A stretch of 52,161 bases of DNA from CAYWBW01 sp964456745 (GCA_964456745.1 CAYWBW010000013.1:1-52161); one strand, 5' to 3'. Shown: positions 1-10,094, counted from the stretch's first letter. Notes: generated from the letters alone by a model not told the origin. Numbers and translations are program-made.

Positions 1-96
1 TCATTTTAGAATGAAGGAATATTTTTCTTAGCATTGCAAAAAAAGATTTAACCAATTATTTTCTTATATTATAATTGTAAGTCATTTTATAAAAAT

Positions 97-492
97 TTAA
101 TACGCAGGATCAAAAACCTTTATCCTAAACCCAAGATGTTCTCAATAACTATTTGAATCAGAATCATACATTGCTTTATTATGGTCTAATTTACAATATT
201 CAATATCTGATGATTTCCATCTGTTAAATATCTCAACTAATACATGTTTAATATCAATAATTTCAGATATAGTATCACACCATATAGAAAACTGATACAG
301 TTCACTTCTTACTCAAGTTTCTAAGCTTGATCATCAAATATATGAAATATTAATTACAGGATTAGGAGTTCATCTTTTAGCTACTTCCCAAAATACTTGA
401 GGCAATGGATCAAGAGATATAAACTCAGGGTGATTAATAAGTCGGTCATACATTATCTGAGCAGTGTTTTTCTTTGTTAAATCTTGAGACAT
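97..492 (-). CDS. Phage tail completion protein (gp17/DUF3168-like)
   Basis: 131 residues, start ATG, five in-frame TGA read as Gly. The layout (an N-terminal helix, a central strand rich in Pro and Ile, then VRSELYQFSIWCD followed by a long helix) is that of the DUF3168 tail-completion family, which caps the tail tube on the neck. Its place directly after an HK97 gp10-like gene is the order found in siphophage neck modules. The 13-base gap to that gene suggests a shared transcript. Family assignment is by pattern and context, so moderately sure. Confidence 0.6.
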
Positions 493-505
493 AATTTCCT
501 ATTTT

Positions 506-907
506 TTATTTTAAATACTTATTTGTTAATTTTATAAAAACTCTTTTTATTCCATCTATATTATCTTCAATTCATTTTCTTATAAAACTCCTTTCTTTAA
601 TATATTTAGTTCAAAATTCTAATTTTTCTCAGTAAACATTTGCATCTTTTCAAGTTCTTGTATTTTTAGATCACTGCTTACTTCATGTTTTATATTTTAA
701 TGATCAAATTCTTTGATAACCAATAGATCTTTTAAGTGTTCAAGTAACATGTCTACTCGGATCTAAAGGAGGTCTTTTTAAATCTCTTGGTGTTATTTCT
801 TGTATTTTATTTACAATAAATTGCACAGCTCATTCTAGAGAGAAATCTAATTTCTTTTCTAAATCTTTAACTCATTTTTTATTAATAGTGAACTTAACAT
901 TAGACAT
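506..907 (-). CDS. HK97 gp10-like head-tail component
   Basis: 133 residues, start ATG, with nine TGA-Gly codons. The N-terminal half has an amphipathic helix. The C-terminal part has the family signature of a Gly-Glu-x-Leu-Glu-Phe-Gly-Thr stretch followed by a conserved Phe-Ile-Arg (YGEKLEFGTKYIKERSFIRK), as in HK97 gp10 neck proteins. It lies 9 bases after the preceding connector gene and 13 bases before the tail-completion gene, so it belongs to one head-tail joining operon read on the minus strand. Confidence 0.72.
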
Positions 908-916
908 CTTTTAGCA

Positions 917-1276
917 TTAATCAAATCTGTTCAGGTAAAAAATCGCATGATCTTCGGCAATAGAGTGGATGAACTCTATTTTATATGTTATTCATGCTAT
1001 GTTGACTCTATTATCTACAGAAACATTATTAATGTTGTTTCAAATATCATTAATAGAAAATCTTACTGTAAAATTAGCATTAATGTTGAATTTACCTCAT
1101 CATTCATTTTCTGATCAAGACTGATTTCTTAATGAAAAAATACATTTAATATTTGAATATAAATTGCTCCACGATTTAGTTCTTTCTCAGATTTCATTAG
1201 TTACTTCTGTAGCTCTTTCAATTGTAAGAATTGAAGTAGGAAAAGTGTCCAGCATTTGAGTTATTAGTTTTTTCAT
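917..1276 (-). CDS. Putative head closure (stopper) protein
   Basis: 119 residues, start ATG 4 bases downstream of the connector gene's stop. It is predicted to be rich in beta strands, with the pattern 'VDNRVNIAGITYKIEFIHS' common in phage head-tail joining proteins (SPP1 gp16 type), which plug the portal after DNA packaging. The call rests mainly on position between a gp6-like connector and a gp10-like protein. No motif is strictly diagnostic. Confidence 0.5.
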
Positions 1277-1280
1277 GAGC

Positions 1281-1853
1281 TTATATAAAATCCTTGAGTT
1301 TATACCCATCCAAAATCTCAAAGTTATTTTGAATATCAGATTTTTTACTTTCTTCTTGAGAGAAATAAGTAATTGAAAGTGAATCAATCTTTTTAGATTT
1401 TACTTGAAGATCTTGATTTCAATCTCAGATTTGAGATTTGTATTTCATGTAATATTCTCAAATCCATTCTATGGCTACAAATATTAAGGCTTCTGGAATC
1501 TTGGATTCATCATCATATCATGTCTGATATTCAAGTTTAATATTGTTTGATCATTCAGGTGGAGTTTGAATTAATGATATTGCTCTTCAATTTATAAAAT
1601 CAATAGTATAAGAATCTCAAGTATCTTTATTTGTAATTACTACTGAAGCTTCATCTGCAATTGGAAGTTCTGCAAATAAAATAATATCTCATCAGTTATG
1701 ATATTCTGTGATTATTCTTTGATCTAATGTGTATCAAATATAATCTTCAATAATACCTGAAGTTCTTTTAATAAATTTGTCTAAAATTTCATCATCAGAT
1801 GATTCCGTGATATTTAACTCTTCTTTTAGGTTTTCTAGTGTAATGAAATTCAT
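1281..1853 (-). CDS. Head-tail connector protein (HK97 gp6-like)
   Basis: 190 residues with 12 TGA-Gly codons. The N-terminus (ITLENLKEELNI followed by an acidic turn and a helix ending in IIEDYIGY) matches the four-helix start of phage gp6-like connectors, which form the ring under the portal. The middle holds beta strands and the C-terminus a helix (EALIFVAIEWIGEYYMKY) typical of the family. It heads the four-gene neck module 1853 to 97, with 4 to 13 base gaps. Confidence 0.75.
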
Positions 1854-1862
1854 GAGCTATTT

Positions 1863-2189
1863 TTAGTTTTTAAACTTTTCACAAAGTCTTATTGTACAAT
1901 TGAGTTTATTGCATACTTGATTACAGATTCAAAGTATTTGGATTGATTCAAATATTATTCACACCTTTAGATCTAGTCACACAAATTCTCATCTTGTAGC
2001 TGTGATTTGTTCTTCTAACTCTCATTTGTTTGTAGTTATAAATAGGAGTCTGTAGAATTTACTATTAAATAATACCGTCTGCTCTGAATTATTTCATATA
2101 TGACTTGTTGGGGCTAGTAGGCAAAATCTTAGTTTTCAGATGGTGTTTGATTGTGATTGTTGCAGGTAGTCATTTACATGTGCATCCAT
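1863..2189 (-). CDS. Hypothetical phage protein
   Basis: 108 residues, start ATG, TGA-Gly codons in frame throughout. Mixed alpha/beta composition with four cysteines in the C-terminal third (ICNQVCNKLNC). No family recognised. It is 9 bases upstream of the connector gene and 14 bases after the coiled-coil membrane protein, so it is co-transcribed with the head-tail genes. A small structural or lysis role is possible but not shown. Confidence 0.55.
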
Positions 2190-2203
2190 GAATTTTTTTT
2201 TAA

Positions 2204-2536
2204 TTAATGAGTATCTTCAATTTTGCTCTCAATTGATTTAACACCTATTTTTATTGCTTTAATATCAGAGTTAATTTCTGAAATAACTTTAGTGAATTCT
2301 AATTCATGACTTTGATCTGCTAGTTTTAGTTTTTCTATCTCTGCTTCACATTCATCAAAATGTTTGGTCATATCACTATGAGAAATTTCAATTACTTCAA
2401 TTCTGTTATCAATATTATTGAGAATATTTATTGCGGTTGATGAGATTGCAAATACTACAGCTACAGTTGTAATAACTGTGCTTAATTTAAATGATAGAAC
2501 TGTGTCTTTGATTGCTTGTTTATTATCACTATTCAT
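2204..2536 (-). CDS. Small membrane protein with C-terminal coiled coil (holin/XhlA-like candidate)
   Basis: 110 residues from ATG at 2536, chosen because it follows the upstream gene's stop by one base. A longer TTG start at 2608 would overlap that gene by 70 bases. One membrane segment (TVITTVAVVFAISSTAINIL, about residues 19-38) is followed by a heptad-patterned helix rich in Glu, Ile and Lys. A TM helix plus coiled coil is seen in XhlA-type hemolysin/holin accessory proteins, but here the order (TM first) differs, so the role is only suggested. It has no TGA codon. Confidence 0.5.
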   Translation of the reverse strand: MNSDNKQAIKDTVLSFKLSTVITTVAVVFAISSTAINILNNIDNRIEVIEISHSDMTKHFDECEAEIEKLKLADQSHELEFTKVISEINSDIKAIKIGVKSIESKIEDTH

Positions 2537-2537
2537 T

Positions 2538-3269
2538 TTAGTTTTTATTATTTTTATTGGTGATTTTATTGGGTTTATTTTTGTCTTTGTTATCTTGATT
2601 GCTTTCAAAAGGGAGGAGGTAAAATTTCTCTTTTTCTAAATAAGAGATTTTATTATCAAGCTTTGCCATTTCGTTGATTGTATTTCAGTCAATTTGAGTT
2701 CAGTTTTTTATGAATGATCTTGTTTTGTATTCAGGAAAGAAATCATTTTCTCTTGAACTCATATCAATAGCATTAACCACTCATTTAGAAAGTCCAGTTT
2801 GTCTTGAGATAAGTTTTTGTTTTGCTTGATTAGCTAGATTCCATTCCCAATAGAGTGGTTCTTCTTTTTGATATTGATGATCTTTAATTGGTCATCAATT
2901 TTTCTTTGTTAGATATTGTCTTACTTGTTCATATCTTTCTGCTCTTGCAATTAGATCTCTTAATCTATATTCAGAGGAATCAATAATATTTTCTGAATCT
3001 AAAATATCTAAATCATAATCTTTAGATTTTGATTTATTTAATCTTGTGATTTTTCTTTTTTGTCTTTCAATTTCAATGTATTCTTTTTTGATTTCTGAAA
3101 GACATATCATGTATTGTTTAGCAATGAAGTGCCATTGATGTGCTATAAATGGTCATTCTTTATCTAAAGTAAATTTAAGTATGTCAAAATCTGATTTGAT
3201 TCTAGACATTTCTAGGAAACTTGATTTTAGTTCTTGCCATTTGCTTGATACTTCTTGTAGTGAATTCAT
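2538..3269 (-). CDS. Hypothetical phage protein, helical
   Basis: 243 residues, start ATG. Mostly helical and strongly charged in the middle (residues 55-110), with a Trp-rich patch (PLYWEWNLANQ) near residue 140 and a low-complexity Asn/Lys tail. No family recognised. It sits between the propeller protein and the membrane coiled-coil gene, the place where a phage head cluster would usually carry capsid or scaffold genes, but it does not look like an HK97-fold capsid protein. Confidence 0.6.
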
Positions 3270-3351
3270 AAATTTAGTTTTTAGATTATTAGATTAGTTT
3301 GTTAGTGTTTTAGTTTTTTAAATTTCATTATTTTTTAAAAAAAGATGATTA

Positions 3352-4386
3352 TTAAATTCAAGCCAGTCAATTTCTAGCTATAGTAATATCTCATCTATCC
3401 ATTGCATTACATGTGAAAGTTGCAATGATATCTATGTATTCAATGGTGTTGTAATATCATCAGGTTCATCATCATCAAATGAATCAATAGTCTCATGTTT
3501 CTATTCATCAACAACTGTATTTAGTTTGTGCCATGTCTCATCTATCAGAACAGTTTCAAGATGTAGTAGTGACATTTAAATATTGAATAGTATTTCTAAA
3601 TCATCATGAAGCTTCTCATGCACAGTAAAATCAATAAGTATCTCATGATACTCAGGTTGGTCATTGACTACCTTCTACTAAGTCTCATTTGTCACTGGTG
3701 CTTCATGATGTAGTAGTTATATCAAAGTAATCAATTACATTAGAGTAAGCAGATCATGTGTATCATCATGCAATAAATCAATAATTACTTCAGTAAACTC
3801 ATCATGGTGATTGTTTACTTTCAGATAAATCTCATCTATCAATTTCATTTCATGAAGTTAGTGATAAATCTATGTATCAAATCACATTAGAATTTGATCA
3901 TCAACAGAAATATCAATATACAGGTCATGACACTCAACATGAAAAGTTTCTTGCAGACATTGTTCATCTGTATAATGCATTTCATGTAGTAGTGGTAATA
4001 TCAATATAATCAATCCTTTGACTATCTCAGTTTCATCATCAGAAGAATCAGTAAATACTTCATCTTACTCAAGGGAGTCAATTTCTTTGACTAGTGAATT
4101 CTCATTTATTAGCTCAGTTTCATATTAATAGAGTTCAATCTATATAATCTATTATCTTCACTCTTCAATAAGATGAATATCATCATGAATAATATCAATA
4201 AATAGGACTAGATCATCATCAAGCACTTGGATCAATGTAATAATCAAGACTATTCCATACTGTAGAACCATTTCAGATTTTCATCTTTTGAGTATCTGTT
4301 TCATATCAGAATTCTCAAAGTTCCAGTGTTGGATTTGTTGAAGTCCAATTAGATGCAGTGTCCCTACGAAGTTTTATTGTGTTCAT
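3352..4386 (-). CDS. Tail-fibre protein with six-bladed kelch-like propeller
   Basis: 344 residues. Residues 1-45 carry a motif common at the start of phage tail proteins (IKLRRDTASNW, then GEFGYETDTQKMKIG, then VWNSL). The rest is six repeats of about 48 residues. Each has a Tyr-Gly-Phe/Tyr-x-x-Gly-Gly turn, an 'IDYIDI' strand, a Thr-rich TTTSGN stretch and a 'DRGDL' turn, the pattern of marine-phage kelch-like propellers. Glycine is very frequent and mostly encoded by TGA, so the gene is invisible under the standard code. Likely an adhesin or receptor-binding part of the tail or capsid surface. Its position inside the head module is unusual. Confidence 0.8.
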
Positions 4387-4506
4387 GTATCAAGTATATT
4401 AATCATTTAGCTTATTAGTTTTTTAGAATATTTAAGTGTTAACTTTTTAAAATATTGAGAAATATTTCTCTAACAAACTAAAATACTAACACACTAATAA
4501 ACTTGA

Positions 4507-4755
4507 TTATGCACTTCATCCATCAACAACATCTCAACTCATCACAGCTCATGCACTTGCAACATTAGTAGCATCTGTAACATCTGCTCAAGCTTCTACT
4601 CATGAAAGCTTAGTTTGCTCAGCGTCTGTGAAAGCATTAGTGTCAGCATTTCACTCATACGCAGTCTTGATTTCTCATGCTGTTTGATCTGCTGTAGCAT
4701 TGTCTTCAATTCATGTAAGCTTGGTTTGTTCTGTAGCAGTGAAATGCTTGTTCAA
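4507..4755 (-). CDS. Short tail-fibre repeat protein, probably 5'-truncated or frameshifted
   Basis: 82 residues from a TTG start (an AAAGAAG stretch lies just upstream). It consists of two copies of a well-known fibre repeat: HFTATEQTKLTGIEDNATAD then AFTDAEQTKLSGVEAGADVT, ending in DATNVASAGAVMSGD. These repeats normally sit in the middle of long fibre proteins. A separate ATG-started ORF (4825 down to 4637, beginning MNKLIKLIKTTFTDLIDLIK) overlaps in another frame. A one-base shift at the A-run near 4760 would join its helix to the repeats. Either a small TTG-started protein or a frameshifted fibre gene. Confidence 0.6.
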
Positions 4756-4887
4756 AGTTTTCTTCTTTAATTAAGTCTATAAGATCTGTAAATGTTGTTT
4801 TAATAAGTTTGATTAATTTGTTCATGGGATTAAAAGTTAGTTTGATTTATTTTGAATGTTTTTTAAATATTTGATTTTAGTTTTTTA

Positions 4888-5052
4888 TTATTTTTCTAAT
4901 TTCTTTAATCTTTCTATTTGATCTTTATTTAACTTCTTATTTCACCTAAAAAATTTGAATAGTCTAAATGTTGCTTTTTGAACTGCAGGAGTTTTATCAC
5001 TGCTTACTAGGCTGATTCTATCTACGATGACATCTTTGATTTTCTTTGCCAT
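4888..5052 (-). CDS. Detached XkdF C-terminal segment
   Basis: 54 residues, start ATG. The core 'VDRISLVSSDKTPAVQKATFRLFK' resembles the C-terminal part of XkdF-type phage proteases (EISLVD-x(n)-F-x-x-K). The catalytic-type domain lies in the neighbouring gene at 5098-5469, so the usual single protein appears split in two, with 45 bases between the pieces. It may still be translated as a separate peptide, or it may be a decay product. Confidence 0.5.
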
Positions 5053-5097
5053 GTTGATTATTGGATTAAATATTTTTATTAAGTTTTTATTTGCTGA

Positions 5098-5469
5098 TTA
5101 TCATCTTGCTCAATATCACTCCATACTTATTCATGAGAATGCTCATTCTAATGCTTGTTTGTAAATCTCATCTGGAAGATAAATTCATACAAGCCAAGTT
5201 CATTTAAGGATCATGTCTCAGTCTCAGAAGTTTAAATTTATTGGAGCAATATAGCTTTCTACATATTCAGCTCAGTTTAGATCAGTTCAATCTTCATGAT
5301 CTAGATTTACTGTTTTGCTGTTAAGATTTTTTATAAACTCGTAGGCTGTTTTTGTTATTTCTGTTTCATCTATAATGTCTCAGTTTCTATCTACTTCATC
5401 TGGAGCAAGAACAGGAACTATGACAACATTTTTAACAGCCGATTTGTAAATCTTTGTTTTGTTGATCAT
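5098..5469 (-). CDS. XkdF-like phage prohead protease domain
   Basis: 123 residues with 13 TGA-Gly codons. It shows the XkdF layout: an N-terminal strand, 'APDEVDRNGD' (residues 22-31), a helix, 'VNLDHE' with a candidate catalytic His, 'VESYIAP', then 'GTWLVGIYLPDEIYKQALEGAFSGISMEGYG'. XkdF proteins are thought to process the capsid scaffold. The gene follows portal and MuF as expected, but it stops right after the last conserved strand. The C-terminal motif is in the next ORF. No recognisable major capsid gene follows. Confidence 0.72.
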
Positions 5470-5607
5470 GTTTTTTAGTGTAATTGGTTTTTGAGAAATA
5501 AAAGTTGCCTGTTGGGATGAGAATGAAATTTGATATTATTTAGAAACTTGAGAATGAACAAAAAATAAACTGAAAATCCCTCACTATATAATTAAAAAGA
5601 CATATAG

Positions 5608-5635
5608 TTGACAACTATGCAATATTATATAAAAT
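5608..5635 (+). promoter_or_regulatory. Sigma70-type promoter with operator-like palindrome
   Basis: TTGACA (5608-5613) and TAAAAT (5630-5635) are spaced 16 bases apart. The -35 box is embedded in the palindrome AGTTGACAACT (5606-5616). It is placed to drive the plus-strand gene at 5664 and suggests repressor control. Confidence 0.55.
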
Positions 5636-5663
5636 GCAGACTTATAAATGTTAAATTTATTTT

Positions 5664-6359
5664 GTGAAATTTACCGATATTTTACCCACAGGAAGGAGGC
5701 AACAATGTGAAGAGGTTAAAGAAAAATATGATTCAATTCAAAAGGCTATATGAATACTCACAAATCTTCAAAATGATTATTCATTTCAAAAATTTTCAGA
5801 ACTTCAAGAAATTCCTGACATTGCTCGTTGATTTCATTTACGCTCTCTTGTTGCTGTATGATTGGTAAAATGGAAAAATAAATTATCATATGCTCCATAT
5901 TTTATAGATTTTCATGAACACTTAGTATCTATTACAAGAAAGGCATTGATTTTTGTATTATCTTCATCTGCAGGTTGAGTTTTTTCTTGGTTAGACTATG
6001 AAAAACAAGCTAAAACATGTCTTGTAATAGCTATCTCTTCGCTTGTTTGATTAATGATTAACTTGATATCATCTGTCTTTGAAAAGAACAAATTTATTAA
6101 AAGCAGTTCTGATCTTATAAAGATTATATGAGAAGAAAAATATAATGAACTTTTAAAATCATACTTCGATAATCGAAAAAATATTTGTTATGATATTCAT
6201 AAACATTTATGAGCTTTTCCACCAATATTAAATAATATTTCTAAGAAAGATGTAACTAAACTGAAACATATATTGAAATTAACTTGATTAGATGAAAAAT
6301 TTGAATCTTCAATTAAACATTTAAATGACATACTGGAGGATTTATTAACTAGAGCCTAA
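5664..6359 (+). CDS. Two-TM protein of unknown function, opposite to the phage genes
   Basis: 231 residues from GTG at 5664, the only usual start after the upstream in-frame stop. Residues about 85-135 hold two membrane helices separated by a short charged loop (SWLDYEKQAK), with a long helical cytoplasmic part after them. The layout recalls SLATT-type two-TM effector proteins and phage exclusion proteins, but no motif proves this. A strong GGAAGGAGG purine run at 5691-5699 lies inside the reading frame, which is odd. It is transcribed against the flanking XkdF and MuF genes from its own promoter, as expected for phage cargo. Confidence 0.55.
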
Positions 6360-6410
6360 AACTAATAATGAATCTTTTCTTTAAATAAAAAATTCATTAC
6401 TCTAAAAAAA

Positions 6411-7178
6411 TTAAACTTTCAGAACTTCTCAACTCAAATACTCCAACCCACACCTACATCAAGGAAATCTCGGAGGTCTTTCATGACCAGTAGGAAAATC
6501 CTCATCAATGGGAATCCATCAAACACCTGAATCATTTTTACACTCATCAGTAACTCTATTATCTCATTGCGTAACCCATTTTTTATACATATCAGCTCAA
6601 GAACGTTTCTCAAAATCTTTGCCTTGAGCTAGTTTTCATTGTTCATAGGCACTTTTTAATTCATTAGATGCAATAAGCTCTGATCTGAATTTAGAAAATC
6701 ATACGAACTTTTTTCTAATTTGTTTTGCAAGAGTTGGATAATCTTTTCCAGATTTGAGTCATGTATTTAATATTCAATTTATTTCTTTTTTAGTAGTATT
6801 GTTAACTTTGGTTATCATTGATCAAGCTCTCTCTTTAGCAAATTCTAAAGCATAGAGATCATCAATTCAGAAAGATAAATCTACTTTTACTTCATCTAAT
6901 AAATCAGCCATTGCTTTAATGGATGCAGTAAATAATAGCTTTGTCCAAACTTTAGTGAGTAGCCTTTCCGCTTCTGGAATATCAATATCAATCTTTTGGA
7001 TTTTGATTTTTTTCTGATCAATAATTTCAATATTTTGGTCTTTTAATTCTTTCAAATAAGCTTTTAACTGTTTTCTGAAATACTTATCAAGTTCCTTCTT
7101 GAATTTCAATATGTATTTTTTCAGACTTGGCTTTTGAGCACGTCTAATTTGCCTTAAAAAGGCTTTTTCTTTAGACAT
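6411..7178 (-). CDS. Phage MuF-like minor head protein
   Basis: 255 residues. A Lys-rich helical N-terminal half is followed by the Mu F / SPP1 gp7 signature: 'KKWVTQGDNRVTDEC', then 'FPTGHERPPRFPGCRCGLEYL' near the C-terminus, with the conserved Cys-Arg-Cys. These proteins associate with the portal and are carried into the head. The start overlaps the portal stop by 8 bases (ATGTCTAA), the tight coupling usual for this pair. Confidence 0.85.
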
Positions 7179-8478
7179 TTGAGAGTTTTTTAATAAGTTC
7201 TTCTTTTTCTTCTTTGCTCAAATCAGTAGCTTGATTATTTGTAGTTTCTAGATCTTCACCTCAAAGTATTTCCTCAAGTTCATAATTAGAAAGTGTCCTA
7301 GCTTCATTTGCTGTAATAATTCAGGCAGTTTTAAGAGCTGTAAGAGTTTTTGATTCTTCAAGAGTATCTTTAGTATCAATTACTTCAAATTTGATATCTG
7401 GAGTAGTATTTGAGCTTGAGTTTGAATTTCAGTTATTGTAAATCTCAATGTCATTTAATACTTCAATAAATATTTCTTGAAGAGGTTTAATTGTATAAGA
7501 GTAGAATAACTCTTTTGATGTTTGTATTGATGCTTTATTTGAATTATCAGTATAAATAATATCATATGGGATATTAAGTCTGGCAATAATATCTTTTCTT
7601 AATTCTTGTCTCATTCAATTAAACTTAACTGGATCAACATCTGAGTCTAATATTATATGATCAATATCTCATGATATTATCATTGCATTAAATGCTTTTT
7701 TAATTCATTTAGCTTTAGTTTCAAATTCAGTTTTAAGAAGTTTTTTATCAGTAGTAGTAAGCTTTCATGTTTTATCACAGAATACTATTGATTTCATGGT
7801 TCATCTTTCAAAGAATTTTACAAAAAAATCATCTATGTAGTTTAGAAGTAGTACTTGATCTACAATACTTTTAATTTTAGCTTTTCAGTAGTATTTGGAA
7901 TCTATGTTTATGTCTTTTACTAGAATTACGTCATTTAGATTTGGATTGTATCAAGTAATGTATTTTCCATTTATTAGAGATGGAGTTAGTTTGTCTTTTT
8001 TAGATTTTGTTAGTTTAAAATCTTGTTCTTTTCTCTTTCTAATTTCAATGTCTGGTTCAAATATATTGAAATAAACTTCAGAAGTTCAAATCTTTTGCAC
8101 TGCTCATTCTCATCATGGAAGAAGTCTTATTGTATCTGTTATTATAGGAATAAGCTTTACAACTTCTCATTTATTATTTTTAATTACTTCAAACCAAGTG
8201 TTTCAGTTTATGAAAAGGTTTTTTGTTCAGTATTTAATAAGAGTATTTTTTATTTTTTCTAAGGTCTCTATATTTTTATTTTCTCAAATGAGTTTTGTAT
8301 TTGTTCATCAGATTATTTTATCTATTATTCATTGGATTAGGAATGAACTGTCTGCAAGACGTGATAGTAGTAATGGACTTGTATCGTATTCAATTACTTC
8401 TGTAGAGAATTCTATTTCTTCTATTTGTTTTGTGCTTTCGAAGTCTGTTGATTTTAGGAGGAATGTTATGTTTGGCAT
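7171..8478 (-). CDS. Phage portal protein
   Basis: 435 residues. The N-terminal wing, central stem region and helical crown order fits HK97/XkdE-type portals: 'LADSSFLIQGIIDKIIGG', 'TKNLFINGNTWFEV', 'PIITDTIRLLPGG', 'YNPNLNDVILVKDIN', then a helix with 'RLNIPYDIIYTDNSNKASIQTSKELFYSYTIKPLQ', the conserved segment before the C-terminal acidic tail. The portal forms the DNA entry ring. It is followed by MuF as in most phages, but preceded by AlaX rather than by terminase. Confidence 0.88.
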
Positions 8479-8557
8479 TTTTGTATAAAATGAGTTTGGT
8501 AGAATTTTATTTTATACTTTTGATTGGAGGATTTAATTGCGTGTTAGGCTGGTGGAA

Positions 8558-9268
8558 TTAAGAAAATACATAACAAATCTTAGTCTTTCATTTTTTTGAA
8601 GATATTTTTCTTATTATTAGTCATTTAAGTTCTTTAGAAGAATTTACATGAGTTCATCAACATCAATTTGATTCAAATCATTCAAATCAAACAATTCTCA
8701 CAGATTTTCAAACTGGAGCTGAGTATCATCTTTTTTTAGCTTCTTCTAAATCTAAATCTTCAATATTAATTTTCAAATCTTTATCAATAAGAATGTCTAT
8801 TTGTTTTTGTATTTGCTCTTTTATTTCTTCTTTATTTTCAATTGTTCAATGACATTCAACATAAGGTGAATCTTGAAAGTGATATCACTTATATGGAGTA
8901 ATATCTAATTTTAATACATCACTTACAACGGATGAAATAAGATGTCATGCTGAATGTAATTTTGCATTTGATATTCTTTTTTCTTTATCAATAATTAATT
9001 CTACTTTATCATTTTTCTTTAAAATTCACTGAGTAAATTGTCAAAAGTGATTAACTATTCAATCTTGATCTAGCATCACTTTTGATACTACGAACCTTCA
9101 GTCTTTTCATATTATTTCTCAGGTATCAGAAGGTTGTCATCCTCATTGAGGATAAAAAATAGTTTGATCTAATATTAAAGCTATTCAATGTTCTGTTTCT
9201 TTAACATCTGTAACTGTAGCAGATGATTCATATTTACAAGTATTTTTAAGGTAATCTAATTTTGTCAT
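8558..9268 (-). CDS. alaX: Alanyl-tRNA editing protein, AlaX type
   Basis: 236 residues, the usual AlaX-M length. It hydrolyses Ser- or Gly-tRNA(Ala) in trans. The zinc-site residues are all present: His105 and His109 (HSAGH), Cys203 and His207 (CGGTH). The N-terminal beta domain has FYPQGGGQPSDTG at residues 39-51. Three of the Gly in key motifs are TGA codons, so the gene belongs to a UGA-Gly genome. It lies 79 bases upstream of the portal on the phage strand, but shares a 97-base divergent promoter region with the TrmB-like gene, which ties it to that island. Confidence 0.9.
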
Positions 9269-9308
9269 TATATATTGTGTTAGTTTATATTGATGATATT
9301 ACAAATTT

Positions 9309-9337
9309 ATTGACTAATGTCAATTGCTAGGTATAGT
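9309..9337 (+). promoter_or_regulatory. Promoter with palindromic operator between alaX and trmB-like gene
   Basis: ATTGAC-TAAT-GTCAAT (9309-9324) is a perfect inverted repeat that covers the -35 box TTGACT (9310-9315). A -10 box TATAGT (9332-9337) follows after 16 bases. A related half-site pair (TGTCAA and TTGATGACA) lies at 9343-9363. This fits binding by the TrmB-like protein encoded just downstream, controlling both directions. Confidence 0.55.
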
Positions 9338-9365
9338 ATTACTGTCAACTAAACTTGATGACAAT

Positions 9366-10094
9366 ATGAAACAATACCTAATTAATCTTGGTTTTAATTC
9401 AAAAGAAGTAGATGTTTATTTAGCTCTGCTTGAATTTTGAAATCAGCCTGCATCTGTAATATCCAAAAAAGTATGAATACCAAAATCTACTGTATTGTTT
9501 TTATTCGATGGACTACTTAAAAAGTGATACATAAGAAAATCAAATAAATGAAGAATTCAATATTTTTATGCTGATCCTGATGATTTACAAAAAGCTAAAA
9601 AAGAACAGTTAAATAGGGAGAAACTATTATTAAAACAAGCCGTTCCATTATTAAAAGAATTTAAAAACCTTTATACATCAGAACCAAAAGTTACATTTTT
9701 TGAATGAATTGATTGATGTAAAAAAGTCTATTCAACACTTTTAGATAGTAAAACTGAAATATTAGAATTTTGAGCTCATGATGACCTCGAAAATAAATTG
9801 TGACAAGATTTTATGAAATCATTTATTAAAAAAAGAACAAAAAATAAGATATTACTTAAGTGAATCTGTAAGGATAACGATGTTCATAAAAATTTACATA
9901 AAAATAGTAAAAATGAATCTAGGGAAATAAGATTTTTTCCTAAAGATGTGTGAAATTTTTATTCTTCAATTTGTATATTTGAAAATAAAGTACTACTTTT
10001 GAATTTATTTAATGATGCTTTCTGAATATTGGTTGAAAATAAGGAGGTATCAGAGACTTTGAAAACTATACATAAATTAATATGGACAAAATAA
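9366..10094 (+). CDS. TrmB-family transcriptional regulator
   Basis: 242 residues. The N-terminal winged helix (YLINLGFNSKEVDVYLALLEFGN, then ASVISKKVGIPKSTVLFLFDGLLKKGYI) is the TrmB DNA-binding signature, followed by a coiled-coil helix and a C-terminal effector domain of about 120 residues. TrmB proteins usually sense sugars or small metabolites. It is the first gene of the plus-strand island and overlaps the hydrolase start by 13 bases. Probably an autoregulator of this divergent locus. Confidence 0.8.

Noticed and set aside
3352..4386. CRISPR-like spacing from regularly repeated tcatc/catga words.
   Set aside because: They are the Gly-rich turns of the propeller protein on the minus strand; no direct repeats with unique spacers exist anywhere in the window.
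5704..5718. A mini-ORF (ATG, then TAA after three codons) placed right behind the strong GGAAGGAGG at 5691-5699.
   Set aside because: Four codons only, and it lies inside the longer frame; kept as an oddity in the 5664 gene.
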